A stretch of 64,000 bases of DNA from Streptomyces camelliae (GCF_027625935.1 NZ_CP115300.1:4154001-4218000); one strand, 5' to 3'. Numbered from the stretch's first letter, positions 44,288 through 52,925 are shown. Numbers and translations: made by a program. The notes: generated by a model from the letters alone, not told the origin.

Positions 44288-44442
44288 GCCTGCTTCTCCC
44301 GCTTCAGGTAGGCCACGAGCTGCTCGGGGTTGGGCCCGGGCACGACCTGGACGAGCTCCCAGCCGTCCTCGCCCCAGTTGTCCAGAATCTGCTTCGTGGC
44401 ATGGACGAGCAGCGGCACGGTTGCGTATTCCCACTTGGTCAT
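44284..44442 (-). CDS. DUF4177-like small protein
   Basis: A 52-residue protein, MTKWEYATVPLLVHATKQILDNWGEDGWELVQVVPG, a compact alpha/beta sequence seen upstream of RidA-type genes in many actinobacteria. The conserved WEY and DGWELV are typical of DUF4177. It is translationally coupled to the RidA gene through a 4-bp overlap, so the products probably act together; the role is unknown. It is divergent from the arsA pair with a 96-bp gap. Confidence 0.82.
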   Translation of the reverse strand: MTKWEYATVPLLVHATKQILDNWGEDGWELVQVVPGPNPEQLVAYLKREKQA

Positions 44443-44525
44443 GGGGCCGACTGTAGCCGCTGTGCCCCGCACGACGGTGACCTGCGTCATCCACAGCCTC
44501 CCGCGTGAGTGTCGGCCGGACTGGT

Positions 44526-44531
44526 TAGTCT
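44526..44531 (+). promoter_or_regulatory. -10 element TAGTCT for leaderless arsA-like operon
   Basis: TAGTCT ends exactly 7 nt before the GTG start at 44539, so transcription should start at the initiator. No Shine-Dalgarno is present. Confidence 0.45.
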
Positions 44532-44538
44532 CGAAGAC

Positions 44539-45516
44539 GTGAGCAGGCTCCAGGTCGTCAGCGGCAAGGGCGGGACCGGAAAGACGACGGTCGCCGCCGC
44601 ACTCGCGCTGGCCCTCGCGACCGAGGGGAAGCGGACGCTTCTCGTGGAGGTCGAGGGCCGGCAGGGCATCGCCCAGCTCTTCGAGACGGAGGCGTTGCCG
44701 TACGAGGAGCGGAAAATCGCGGTCGCTCCGGGCGGCGGGGAGGTGTACGCGCTCGCCATCGATCCGGAACTGGCCCTTCTGGACTACCTCCAGATGTTCT
44801 ACAAACTCGGTGGTGCCGGCCGCGCCCTGAAGAAGCTCGGCGCCATCGACTTCGCCACCACCATCGCGCCCGGCATCCGGGACGTGCTGCTGACCGGCAA
44901 GGCGTGCGAGGCGGTGCGCCGCAAGGACAAGAGCGGCCGGTTCGCGTACGACTACGTCGTCATGGACGCCCCGCCGACCGGCCGCGTCACCCGCTTCCTG
45001 AACGTCAACGACGAGGTGGCGGGCCTGGCGAAGATCGGCCCGATACACAATCAGGCGCAGGCCGTGATGCGCGTGCTGAAGTCCCCGGAGACGGCCGTGC
45101 ACCTGGTGACGCTGCTGGAGGAGATGCCGGTCCAGGAGACCGCCGACGGCATCGCCGAACTCCGCGCGGCCCGGCTCCCGGTGGGCCGCGTCATCGTGAA
45201 CATGGTCCGGCCGGAGGTGCTCGACGCGGCCGACCTGGAACTCGTACGGACCGTGGAGCGTTCTTCTGTCGCACAGGCACTCTCGGCCGCCGGCCTGGGC
45301 GGGGCCCGGCGGGGCGGGCACGCCGAGCGGCTGGTGGATCCGCTGCTGCGGCAGGCGGCGGAGTACGCCGAGCGGTACGCGCTGGAGCAGGAGCAGCGCG
45401 CGGTCCTCGGCGAGCTGGACCTGCCGCTGGGCGAACTGCCGCTGCTCGCCGAGGGCATGGACCTGGCGGGGCTCTACGAACTCGCCACCGAGCTGCGGAA
45501 GCAGGGGTTGTCATGA
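44539..45516 (+). CDS. ArsA/GET3-like ATPase, first of a tandem pair
   Basis: A 325-residue P-loop ATPase. The N-terminus VSRLQVVSGKGGTGKTTVAAAL has the deviant Walker A with signature Lys (GKGGTGKTT) needed for dimer activation. VMDAPPTGRVTRFL matches the switch II/DAPPTG motif of ArsA/GET3. No arsenic cysteines (the Cys triad of E. coli ArsA) are in place, and no arsB or arsR is near, so arsenite transport is unlikely. The pair beside wblA is conserved in Streptomyces by my recall. Its stop overlaps the next start (ATGA). Confidence 0.88.
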   Translation: MSRLQVVSGKGGTGKTTVAAALALALATEGKRTLLVEVEGRQGIAQLFETEALPYEERKIAVAPGGGEVYALAIDPELALLDYLQMFYKLGGAGRALKKLGAIDFATTIAPGIRDVLLTGKACEAVRRKDKSGRFAYDYVVMDAPPTGRVTRFLNVNDEVAGLAKIGPIHNQAQAVMRVLKSPETAVHLVTLLEEMPVQETADGIAELRAARLPVGRVIVNMVRPEVLDAADLELVRTVERSSVAQALSAAGLGGARRGGHAERLVDPLLRQAAEYAERYALEQEQRAVLGELDLPLGELPLLAEGMDLAGLYELATELRKQGLS

Positions 45517-46970
45517 GTCCGGACCCGGCCGAGGCGTCCACGGCGGCGAAGGGGCGGGAATCCGCCGAGGGGCACGACAAGGCCCACCGGCTCTCCCCCG
45601 CGCGCGTGCTGGACATCGACCTGCTGCTGGACGACCCGAAGATCCGGATCGTGGTGTGCTGCGGCTCGGGCGGGGTCGGCAAGACGACGACCGCGGCGGC
45701 GCTCGGCCTCAGGGCCGCCGAGCGGGGCCGCAAGGTGGTCGTCCTGACCATCGACCCGGCCCGGCGGCTGGCCCAGTCGATGGGCATCGACTCCCTCGAC
45801 AACGTCCCGCGCCGGGTGAAGGGCACTGACGATCAAGGAGGAGCATCGCGCAGCGATTCGGTCGAGGGCGGTGACGGGCGACGGGCGGGCGGCGAACTGC
45901 ACGCCATGATGCTCGACATGAAGCGCACCTTCGACGAGGTCGTGGAGGCGCACGCGGACCGCGAGCGGGCGGCCGCCATTCTGGCCAACCCCTTCTACCA
46001 GTCGCTCTCGGCGGGCTTCGCGGGCACGCAGGAGTACATGGCGATGGAGAAGCTGGGCCAGCTGCGCGCGAAGGACGAGTGGGACCTGATCGTGGTCGAC
46101 ACCCCGCCCTCCCGCTCCGCGCTGGACTTCCTGGACGCGCCCAAGCGGCTCGGCTCCTTCCTGGACGGCCGCCTGATCCGCCTGCTGACGGCCCCGGCCA
46201 AGCTGGGCGGCCGCGCGGGCATGGCCTTTCTCAACGTCGGCATGTCGATGATGACGGGCACACTGGGCAAGCTGCTGGGCGGTCAGCTGCTGAAGGACGT
46301 CCAGACGTTCGTGGCCGCGATGGACACGACCTTCGGCGGGTTCCGTACGCGTGCGGACGCCACGTACAAGCTGCTCCAGGCGCCCGGTACGGCGTTCCTG
46401 GTGGTCGCGGCCCCGGAGCGGGACGCGCTGCGCGAGGCGGCGTACTTCGTGGAGCGGCTGGCCGAGGAGCGCATGCCGCTGGTCGGCCTGGTGCTCAACC
46501 GGGTGCACGACAGCGGTGCCGACGGGCTGTCGGCCGAGCGGGCGCTCGCCGCCGCGGAAAATCTTGAGGACCCCGGCATTGTCGATCAGGGTGGCGGGAA
46601 AGCTGGACTTCGTAACTCTCCCGACACGTACGGCAGTTCACAATCTTCCGCATCGCCTCCCGCATCCGAGGCCGCAACCGGCGCCCCCGCTCGCGAAGAA
46701 GGTTCCCCCGCCGCTTCCGAGGAAGGCTCCCCCGCCGACGCGGAGCGCCCCGTCGACCGGCTCACCGCGGGACTGCTGAGGCTGCACGCCGACCGCATGC
46801 AGCTGCTCTCGCGCGAGCAGCGCACGCGTGACCGTTTCACCGCCCGTCACCCCGAGGTGGCGGTCGTCGAAGTACCCGCACTGCCGGGCGACGTCCACGA
46901 CCTCACAGGCCTGCGCGACATCGGCACCCTGCTGGCCGCGGGCGGCGCGCAGGCGGACACCGAGCGGTGA
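45513..46970 (+). CDS. ArsA/GET3-like ATPase, second of a tandem pair
   Basis: A 485-residue partner with Walker A CGSGGVGKTTTAAALGL, where the signature Lys position is Ser, then TIDPARRLAQSMG (switch I) and VVDTPPSRSALDFLDAP (switch II). The asymmetry with the first protein (GKGG against GSGG) suggests a heterodimer in which each supplies different catalytic residues (inference). Two inserts of low complexity occur: KGTDDQGGASRSDSVEGGDG near 105-125, and a Ser/Pro/Ala/Glu-rich linker at about 355-410 (PASEAATGAPAREEGSPAAS). The C-terminal helical part resumes at LTAGLLRLHADRMQLL. Confidence 0.87.
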   Translation: MSPDPAEASTAAKGRESAEGHDKAHRLSPARVLDIDLLLDDPKIRIVVCCGSGGVGKTTTAAALGLRAAERGRKVVVLTIDPARRLAQSMGIDSLDNVPRRVKGTDDQGGASRSDSVEGGDGRRAGGELHAMMLDMKRTFDEVVEAHADRERAAAILANPFYQSLSAGFAGTQEYMAMEKLGQLRAKDEWDLIVVDTPPSRSALDFLDAPKRLGSFLDGRLIRLLTAPAKLGGRAGMAFLNVGMSMMTGTLGKLLGGQLLKDVQTFVAAMDTTFGGFRTRADATYKLLQAPGTAFLVVAAPERDALREAAYFVERLAEERMPLVGLVLNRVHDSGADGLSAERALAAAENLEDPGIVDQGGGKAGLRNSPDTYGSSQSSASPPASEAATGAPAREEGSPAASEEGSPADAERPVDRLTAGLLRLHADRMQLLSREQRTRDRFTARHPEVAVVEVPALPGDVHDLTGLRDIGTLLAAGGAQADTER

Positions 46971-47243
46971 GCGAGCACGTGAGTACGAGCACGTGAGCAG
47001 GTGTGCACGTGTGCATGCCGCGAGGGGGCACACACAGGCACAGGCGCAGGCACACGCACGGGAGCCGTATGCCGTACGGATGCCGTTACGGGAGCCGTAC
47101 GGCTGCGCAGCGGAAGGCGCACCCACGGCTGGGCCGCAGGCCGATCGTGGCGCCCCCAGGTCCAGGCCCGATCGGCGCTTGCCGGGCACCGGTGCCGTGC
47201 GGCCCCTGTGCTCTACTGCCCTCTGCCCAAGAGCCGCTTGCCC
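46971..47243. other. convergent gap between arsA pair and wblA
   Basis: Contains short direct repeats of GAGCACGTGAG, CACACG/GCACAGGC words and three near-copies of GGGAGCCGTA(C/T), plus a 12-bp palindrome GGCACCGGTGCC (47185-47196). No clear terminator or gene is seen. Confidence 0.5.
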
Positions 47244-47582
47244 TCAGCTCACCGCCGCGTAGTGCTCGTACACCTCGTCGCTGTCGAGGGGCACGATCCC
47301 GGAGCCGCGCTCGTACTCCGAGCGGGCGGTCTCCAGCAGCCTGCGCCAGGAGGTCACGGTGGGCCGCCGGCGCAGCAGTGCGCGGCGTTCCCGCTCCGTC
47401 ATGCCTCCCCACACGCCGAATTCGACGCGGTTGTCCAGCGCGTCGGCCAGGCATTCGGTGCGTACCGGGCATCCGGTGCACACCGCCTTGGCCCTGTTCT
47501 GCGCTGCTCCTTGAACGAACAGTTCATCCGGATCGGTAGTGCGGCAGGCAGCCTGCGCACTCCAGTCGGTTACCCAGCCCAT
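47244..47582 (-). CDS. wblA: WhiB-family regulator WblA
   Basis: A 112-residue Wbl protein if started at MGWVTDWSAQAAC, the length I recall for S. coelicolor WblA. The four iron-sulfur cysteines are C13, C35, C38 and C44; the WhiB signature GVWGGMTERER and a basic RRRPT stretch follow. WblA binds a [4Fe-4S] cluster, is needed for aerial development and represses antibiotic synthesis in several Streptomyces. An upstream ATG (47639) would add 19 residues not typical of the family. Synteny with the downstream-facing PBP gene agrees. Confidence 0.93.
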   Translation of the reverse strand: MGWVTDWSAQAACRTTDPDELFVQGAAQNRAKAVCTGCPVRTECLADALDNRVEFGVWGGMTERERRALLRRRPTVTSWRRLLETARSEYERGSGIVPLDSDEVYEHYAAVS

Positions 47583-47978
47583 ACCGGCGCCGTCCTCTCC
47601 CGAATCGAGGCTCCCCCACGGCGGCAGCGGCATATTCACCGCCGCCAGTTGAGGACGTTACGGAAGGTGGGGACAGCGCAACACCCCCTTCGGGCCCAAT
47701 CTTGAATGGCCCGAACGGACTATGGGTAAGCGGCAGATCACCCGCGGGAGTGAGCTGGCGACATACACGACTCTCCCGGCAAACCAGGACAGCCGTGGTG
47801 CGCCACATCGGGCACCAGATGACACACGAGGCGGATTCGGACACGCCCCCACCAAAAGAGTTGGGGAACCTCCGGAACGATTCGGGGTCGCCGGACGTAT
47901 TGATACGTGACCGCACTGCTGTGACAGTTGAGAGCAGCTTAGGCCAAGGCATATACGCGTGTCCGGCGATTGAGAACG
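47583..47978. other. divergent wblA-PBP intergenic region
   Basis: About 400 bp carrying the leaders and promoters of both genes. It is less G+C-rich than coding DNA. It contains an inverted repeat at 47689-47715 and a CATAGT -10-like word on the minus strand at 47722-47717. No gene is seen. Confidence 0.55.
47689..47715 (-). promoter_or_regulatory. wblA: inverted repeat in the wblA leader
   Basis: TTCGGGCC (47689-47696) and GGCCCGAA (47708-47715), perfect 8-bp arms with an 11-nt centre, 107-133 nt upstream of the wblA start. It could be an operator or a leader hairpin. Confidence 0.5.
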
Positions 47979-47984
47979 TAGGCT
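47979..47984 (+). promoter_or_regulatory. -10 element TAGGCT for leaderless PBP gene
   Basis: TAGGCT lies 6 nt before ATG 47991. No ribosome-binding site is present between them, and the bases are all pyrimidine or G (GCCCCC). Confidence 0.45.
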
Positions 47985-47990
47985 GCCCCC

Positions 47991-50306
47991 ATGCCAAAAA
48001 AGCGCTCGGGCGGTGGTCTGTCGGCAACGCAGCAGGCCGCCAAGTTCCTCGGTGTCAGTGTGCTCGCCGGAGCCGTGATGGCGGGCATCGCACTGCCCGC
48101 GGCCGGCGCGCTCGGCCTCGCGGCCAAGGGATCGGTCCAGAGCTTCGACGAGATCCCGGCCAACCTCAAGAGCCCCCAGCTGAGCCAGCGCACGACAATT
48201 CTGGACAACCAGGGCAATCAGATCGCGAGCGTCTACTCCCGCGACCGTACGGTGGTCGATCTCAAGGACATCTCGCCGTACATGCAGAAGGCGATCGTCG
48301 CGATCGAGGACTCGCGCTTCTACCAGCACGGCGCGATCGACCTCAAAGGCGTGCTGCGCGCGCTGAACAAGAACGCGCAGGAGGGCGGGGTCGCGCAGGG
48401 CGCCTCCACGCTCACCCAGCAGCTGGTGAAGAACTATTTCATCGAGGAGGCCGGCGACGACCCGACGAAGGTCGCCGAGGCCACCCAGCAGACCATCGGC
48501 CGCAAGATCAAGGAGCTGAAGTACGCGATCCAGATCGAGGAGAAGCTCGGCAAGAAGAAGATCCTTGAGAACTACCTGAACATCACCTTCTTCGGCGAGC
48601 AGGCCTACGGCGTCGAGGCCGCCGCCCAGCGGTACTTCTCCAAGCACGCCAAGGACCTGAACCTCCAGGAGGCGGCGCTGCTCGCGGGCATCGTGCAGTC
48701 CCCGAGCCGCTACGACCCGGTCAACGACGAGGCGGAGGCCACCAAGCGGCGCAACATCGTCCTGCAGCGCATGGCCGAGGTCGGCGACATCTCCCCGCAG
48801 GAGGCCGACGAGGCCAAGCAGAAGCCGCTCGGGCTGAAGCCGAGCCAGCCCAAGAACGGCTGCATCACCGCGGTCCGCGGCGCCGGCTTCTTCTGCGACT
48901 ACGTCCGCGACGTCGTCCTGACCGACCCGGTCTTCGGCAAGACCAAGCAGGACCGGGCGAAGCTGTGGAACCAGGGCGGCCTGACGATCCGGACGACGCT
49001 CGACCCGCAGGCCCAGGACTCCGTGCAGGCGTCCGTCAAGAACCACGTCTACGAGTCCGACCCGGTGGCCACGGCCGCGACCATCGTCGAGCCGGGCACC
49101 GGCAAGATCCTGGCGATGGGCCAGTCCCGCCCGTACGGATTCGGCAAGAACGAGACGCAGATCAATCTCTCGGTCAACTCGGACATGGGCGGCGGTGCGG
49201 GCTACCAGCCCGGTTCGACGTTCAAGCCGATCGTCGCGGCGGCCGCGATCGAGGGCGGCAAGCCCCCGACGCAGCAGTACTCGTCGCCGTACCAGATGGC
49301 GTACCCGAGCCCCGTGCAGGCGTGTGACGGCAAGGTCTGGCGCACCGATCCGAACAACCCGGACAAGCTGACCAACGAGAACCCCTCGGAGCACGGCCCG
49401 TACGGGATGAAGGAAGCGACCGCCAAGTCGGTCAACACCTACTACGTGCAGCTGATCAGCGACATCGGCATCTGCCCGGTCACTCAGATGGCGCAGAAGA
49501 TGGGTGTGCAGCGCGCGGACGGCCGCAAGATCGACCAGGCCCCGTCCATCGCGCTCGGCACCCAGGAGGTCTCGCCCCTGACGATGGCGAACGCGTACGC
49601 CACGTTCGCCTCGCGCGGTATTTACTGCACGCCGGTCGCCATAGAGTCGATCACCCAGAAGATCGGCAGCGACGAGAAGTCCCTGCAGGTGCCGAAGTCG
49701 ACCTGCTCGCGCGCGATGTCCGAGAAGACCGCGGACACGGTCAGCACGATCCTCAAGGGCGTGGTCGAGGACGGCACAGGCCAGGAAGCCGGCCTCGGCG
49801 ACCGCCCGAGCGCGGGCAAGACGGGTACGACGGACGAGCGCTACGCCGCCTGGTTCGTCGGCTACACGCCGAACATGGCGGGCGCGGTCTGGGTCGGCGA
49901 CCCGCAGCACAAGCGCAAGATGATCAACATCACCATCGGCGGCGTCCCGCACGACAAGGTCTTCGGCGGTGAGGTCCCCGGCCCGATCTGGCGCGACATG
50001 ATGACCGGCGCGCTGCAGGGCAAGCCCGCCCAGGACTTCCACCTGATCGACATCCCCGACGACACCAACAAGGGGAAGGGTCAGGGAAAAGGCCAAGGGG
50101 GGACGGACGGCGGCAAGAACGGGGACACCACGGCGGGAATCGGCGGACTGACGGCCGGCGGCACGGCTGACGGCGGCACCACGGGCGCCACGACCGGCGG
50201 CCCCGTCCCGGCCCCGACCTTCTCCCTCCCCGGCAACTTCATCCAGGGGCAGGGCAACGGCGGCACCAACGGGAATGGGAACGGGAACGGCGGTTTCCCG
50301 CGCTAG
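47991..50306 (+). CDS. class A penicillin-binding protein (transglycosylase/transpeptidase)
   Basis: A 771-residue bifunctional peptidoglycan synthase with one N-terminal membrane helix (LGVSVLAGAVMAGIALPAAG). Glycosyltransferase: E106 in AIEDSRFYQHG, ASTLTQQLVKN and RKIKELKYAIQIE. Transpeptidase: S409-T-F-K (GSTFKP), S480-V-N and K610-T-G. All catalytic motifs are intact. The C-terminal 90 residues are a Gly/Thr/Asn-rich tail (GKGQGKGQGG, GNGNGNGG), common in actinobacterial PBPs and probably lying in the wall. It stands alone between wblA (divergent) and a strong terminator. Confidence 0.94.
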   Translation: MPKKRSGGGLSATQQAAKFLGVSVLAGAVMAGIALPAAGALGLAAKGSVQSFDEIPANLKSPQLSQRTTILDNQGNQIASVYSRDRTVVDLKDISPYMQKAIVAIEDSRFYQHGAIDLKGVLRALNKNAQEGGVAQGASTLTQQLVKNYFIEEAGDDPTKVAEATQQTIGRKIKELKYAIQIEEKLGKKKILENYLNITFFGEQAYGVEAAAQRYFSKHAKDLNLQEAALLAGIVQSPSRYDPVNDEAEATKRRNIVLQRMAEVGDISPQEADEAKQKPLGLKPSQPKNGCITAVRGAGFFCDYVRDVVLTDPVFGKTKQDRAKLWNQGGLTIRTTLDPQAQDSVQASVKNHVYESDPVATAATIVEPGTGKILAMGQSRPYGFGKNETQINLSVNSDMGGGAGYQPGSTFKPIVAAAAIEGGKPPTQQYSSPYQMAYPSPVQACDGKVWRTDPNNPDKLTNENPSEHGPYGMKEATAKSVNTYYVQLISDIGICPVTQMAQKMGVQRADGRKIDQAPSIALGTQEVSPLTMANAYATFASRGIYCTPVAIESITQKIGSDEKSLQVPKSTCSRAMSEKTADTVSTILKGVVEDGTGQEAGLGDRPSAGKTGTTDERYAAWFVGYTPNMAGAVWVGDPQHKRKMINITIGGVPHDKVFGGEVPGPIWRDMMTGALQGKPAQDFHLIDIPDDTNKGKGQGKGQGGTDGGKNGDTTAGIGGLTAGGTADGGTTGATTGGPVPAPTFSLPGNFIQGQGNGGTNGNGNGNGGFPR

Positions 50307-50326
50307 CGCCGGGCGTACGTACGACA

Positions 50327-50363
50327 GCGGGGCCGCACCTCGGAAATCGGGGTGCGGCCCCGC
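50327..50363 (+). terminator. hairpin after the PBP gene
   Basis: A perfect 13-bp stem GCGGGGCCGCACC / GGTGCGGCCCCGC with an 11-nt loop, 20 bp past the stop codon. It may also serve the convergent YqeY-domain gene. Confidence 0.88.
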
Positions 50364-50455
50364 GGTCGTCGTACTCCGGTCGTGCTGCGGCCGTACTGCG
50401 ACGGGAGTGCGGCCGTACTACGGCCCTACGCCGGTCGGCCCGGTCGGCCCAGCCG

Positions 50456-50534
50456 GACCAGTCCGCCGGCTCAGCCCTGCCAGACCAGTCCGCCGGCTCA
50501 GCCCTGCCGGACCGGCCCCTCGGCTCAGCCCTGG
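50456..50534. repeat. 27-bp tandem repeat at the end of the yqeY-like gene
   Basis: Units 50456-50482 and 50483-50509 differ in one base; a third, diverged unit (50510-50534) includes the stop codon and last codons of the minus-strand gene. So the gene end itself seems to have been tandemly copied downstream. Confidence 0.85.
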
Positions 50535-50992
50535 AGGAGCTGCTTCACCGCGGCGGCGACGCGGCCGCCCTCGGCCCGGTCGCCCACCTTCGGCTTCACG
50601 ATCTTCATCACGGCACCCATGGCCTTCGGCCCCTCGGCGCCGGCCGCCTTCGCCTCGGCCACGGCCTCGGCGACGATGGCGTTCAGCTCGTCGTCGGACA
50701 GCTGCTTGGGCAGGTACTCGGCAAGAACCTCGCCCTCGGCCTTCTCCCGCTCGGCCGACTCGGCACGACCACCCTGCGCGAAGGCCTCGGCCGCCTCGCG
50801 CCGCTTCTTCGCCTCACGGGTGATCACCTTGAGGATCTCGTCGTCGGACAGCTCCCGCTTCTCCGTGCCCGCGACCTCCTCCTTGGTGATCGCGGCGAGC
50901 GTCAGCCGCAGCGTCGAGGAGCGGAGCTCGTCGCGCTCCTTGATCGCGGCGTTGAGGTCGTCGTGCAGCTTCGACTTGAGCGTGGTGGTCAT
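50525..50992 (-). CDS. GatB/YqeY domain-containing protein
   Basis: A 155-residue protein, MTTTLKSKLHDDLNAAIKERDELRSSTLRLTLAAI, mostly helical. The YqeY domain resembles the tail of GatB in tRNA-dependent amidation and may bind tRNA; the free-standing form has no established function. KEEVAGTEKRELSDDEI and YLPKQLSDDEL are family markers. The frame extends upstream but this ATG begins the conserved sequence. It is divergent from the phosphoesterase gene with a 109-bp gap. Confidence 0.9.
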   Translation of the reverse strand: MTTTLKSKLHDDLNAAIKERDELRSSTLRLTLAAITKEEVAGTEKRELSDDEILKVITREAKKRREAAEAFAQGGRAESAEREKAEGEVLAEYLPKQLSDDELNAIVAEAVAEAKAAGAEGPKAMGAVMKIVKPKVGDRAEGGRVAAAVKQLLQG

Positions 50993-51101
50993 GGGGTCGA
51001 TTGTCGCAGGTTGCCCGAGGCGAACGCCCGTTGATTTAGCGGCGCCTGATTCGGGGGACCGCCGGTCTTCCCGCCCTCCCGGGGTCTGACACGATGGACG
51101 T

Positions 51102-52037
51102 ATGCGCGCGCGATACGGAGTACCCCTGGGAATCATGGCGGCAGGCGCCGCCGGTCTGGCGTACGCGGCGGGCTTCGAGGCCCGCTCCTTCCGCCTGCGA
51201 CGGGTGACGGTCCCGGTCCTCCCGCCGGGCATGCGCCCGCTGCGCGTGCTCCAGGTCTCCGACATCCACATGGTGAGCGGCCAGCGCAAGAAGCAGCGCT
51301 GGCTGCAGTCGCTGGCGGGCTTGCGCCCGGACTTCGTGATCAACACGGGCGACAACCTGTCGGACCCCGAGGCCGTGCCGGAAGTGCTGGACGCCCTCGG
51401 CCCCCTGATGGAGTTCCCGGGCGCGTACGTCTTCGGCTCCAACGACTACTACGGCCCCAAACCCCGCAACCCCGCCCGCTACTTGCTGGAGAAGACGAGC
51501 GGCCGCCACGGCCTGAACGGCAACCCGCCGGTGGTCGGCGCCATCCACAACCCGTGGGAGGACCTGCGGGACGGCTTCGACACGGCGGGCTGGCTGAACC
51601 TGACGAACACGCGGGGAGTGCTGAAGGTCGAGGGCGTGTCGATCGAGCTGACGGGCCTCGACGACCCCCACATCAAGCGCGACCGCTACGCCCGGGTGGC
51701 GGGCGGCCCCTCGGAGACGTACGACTTCTCGATGGGCGTGGTGCACGCGCCGTACCTGCGGGTGCTGGACGCGTACGCGGCGGACGGCTACCCCCTGATC
51801 CTGGCCGGCCACACCCACGGCGGCCAGCTGTGCATCCCCTTCTACGGCGCCCTCGTCACCAACTGCGACCTGGACACGGACCGCGTGAAGGGCCTGTCGA
51901 CGCACACGGCGGAGGCCCGCACCTCCTACCTCCACGTCTCGGCGGGCTGCGGCACGAACCGCTACACCCCGGTCCGCTTCGCGTGCCCGCCGGAGGCGAC
52001 GTTGCTGACGTTGGTGGGGCGGGGGCAGCCGGGATAA
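51102..52037 (+). CDS. metallophosphoesterase (YkuE-like)
   Basis: A 311-residue protein with an N-terminal hydrophobic anchor (GIMAAGAAGLAYAAGF). The calcineurin-like core has D54-x-H56 (SDIH), D84 (GDN), N114 (GSND in place of GNH), H215 (VVHAP), and H237-x-H239 (GHTHGG), so the two-metal centre is complete apart from the changed GNHE loop, where Asp follows Asn. Bacillus YkuE relatives are cell-surface phosphoesterases. Substrate unknown. Confidence 0.88.
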   Translation: MRARYGVPLGIMAAGAAGLAYAAGFEARSFRLRRVTVPVLPPGMRPLRVLQVSDIHMVSGQRKKQRWLQSLAGLRPDFVINTGDNLSDPEAVPEVLDALGPLMEFPGAYVFGSNDYYGPKPRNPARYLLEKTSGRHGLNGNPPVVGAIHNPWEDLRDGFDTAGWLNLTNTRGVLKVEGVSIELTGLDDPHIKRDRYARVAGGPSETYDFSMGVVHAPYLRVLDAYAADGYPLILAGHTHGGQLCIPFYGALVTNCDLDTDRVKGLSTHTAEARTSYLHVSAGCGTNRYTPVRFACPPEATLLTLVGRGQPG

Positions 52038-52092
52038 CCCACCTGGAGCAGCCCACGTGGCCGCACCGCTCCCCCGCTCCTAGCGTGAGGGC

Positions 52093-52851
52093 ATGACCGC
52101 ACCGATACCCAGGGACATCCCGGACCTGCCCGCGGTCCCGGGCCCGCCCCTGCTGCTGCCCTCCCCGGTCCCGGCCACGGCGGTGGTCGCCCCGGTCCGC
52201 CGCCCCATGGTCGCGCTCTTCCGCCTGCTGACCGCCCTGGCGGCGGCCGGCGGCGTCGGGCTGGAGCTCCTGCTGGGCACGCCGGCCCGCACGCTCAGCT
52301 ACTTCAGCGTCCAGACGAACATCCTGCTGGCCGTGGTCATGCTCCTGTCGGCGCGCAGGGCCTGGCGGGCCCGCCGCCCACTGCCGTCTGGCGTGACAGG
52401 CGCCACACTTCTCTACGCCGTGATCACCGCGCTGGTCTACCACCTGCTGCTGGCCCACACGACGCCCCCGTTCTCCATGACCGACGCGACGACGCTCCCC
52501 GCCCGCTGGCACGGCGCCTGGGTGACCCTCCAGCTCCTCCACACGGTGACCCCGCTGGCGGCCGTCCTGGACTGGCTGCTGCTCACCCCCGCAGCCCGCC
52601 TGCACCTCCGCCAGGCCGCGGCCTGGCTCCTGTACCCGCTGGCCTACCTGGCCTTTTCCCTGACGCGGGCCGCGCTCCTCACCCCCTCGTCCCCCGGCCG
52701 CTACCTCTACCCCTTCCTGGACGCGGCCACCCACGGCTACCGCAGCACCCTGGCCAACGCCCTCCTCCTGGGCCTCGCGATCTACGCCCTGGCCGTCCTC
52801 CTGGTAGCCCTGGACCACACCCGCCCGACCCCGGTCCGCCGCCGCGTCTAA
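52093..52851 (+). CDS. Pr6Pr-family membrane protein
   Basis: A 252-residue protein with a Pro-rich N-terminus and six or seven hydrophobic helices. TLSYFSVQTNILLAVVMLLSA and RYLYPFLDAATHGY are hallmarks of the Pr6Pr (FAR-17a/AIG1-like) family, which has no known biochemical role in bacteria. TAGCGT lies 6 nt before the ATG and may be a -10 for a leaderless message; GAGGG is also present but too close for a normal ribosome site. Confidence 0.85.
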   Translation: MTAPIPRDIPDLPAVPGPPLLLPSPVPATAVVAPVRRPMVALFRLLTALAAAGGVGLELLLGTPARTLSYFSVQTNILLAVVMLLSARRAWRARRPLPSGVTGATLLYAVITALVYHLLLAHTTPPFSMTDATTLPARWHGAWVTLQLLHTVTPLAAVLDWLLLTPAARLHLRQAAAWLLYPLAYLAFSLTRAALLTPSSPGRYLYPFLDAATHGYRSTLANALLLGLAIYALAVLLVALDHTRPTPVRRRV

Positions 52852-52925
52852 ACCGGATTTCGTCTACAGCCACCGGTGGGCTAAAGTAAACGTCGTCGCC
52901 GCGACAAGCAGAACAGCAGCGACAC

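Noticed and set aside
44539..46970. Arsenite efflux operon
   Set aside because: The ArsA cysteine ligands are absent and there is no arsB, arsC or arsR nearby.
47185..47196. GGCACCGGTGCC as a terminator between arsA2 and wblA
   Set aside because: The palindrome has no loop and is not followed by T; it cannot form a normal hairpin.
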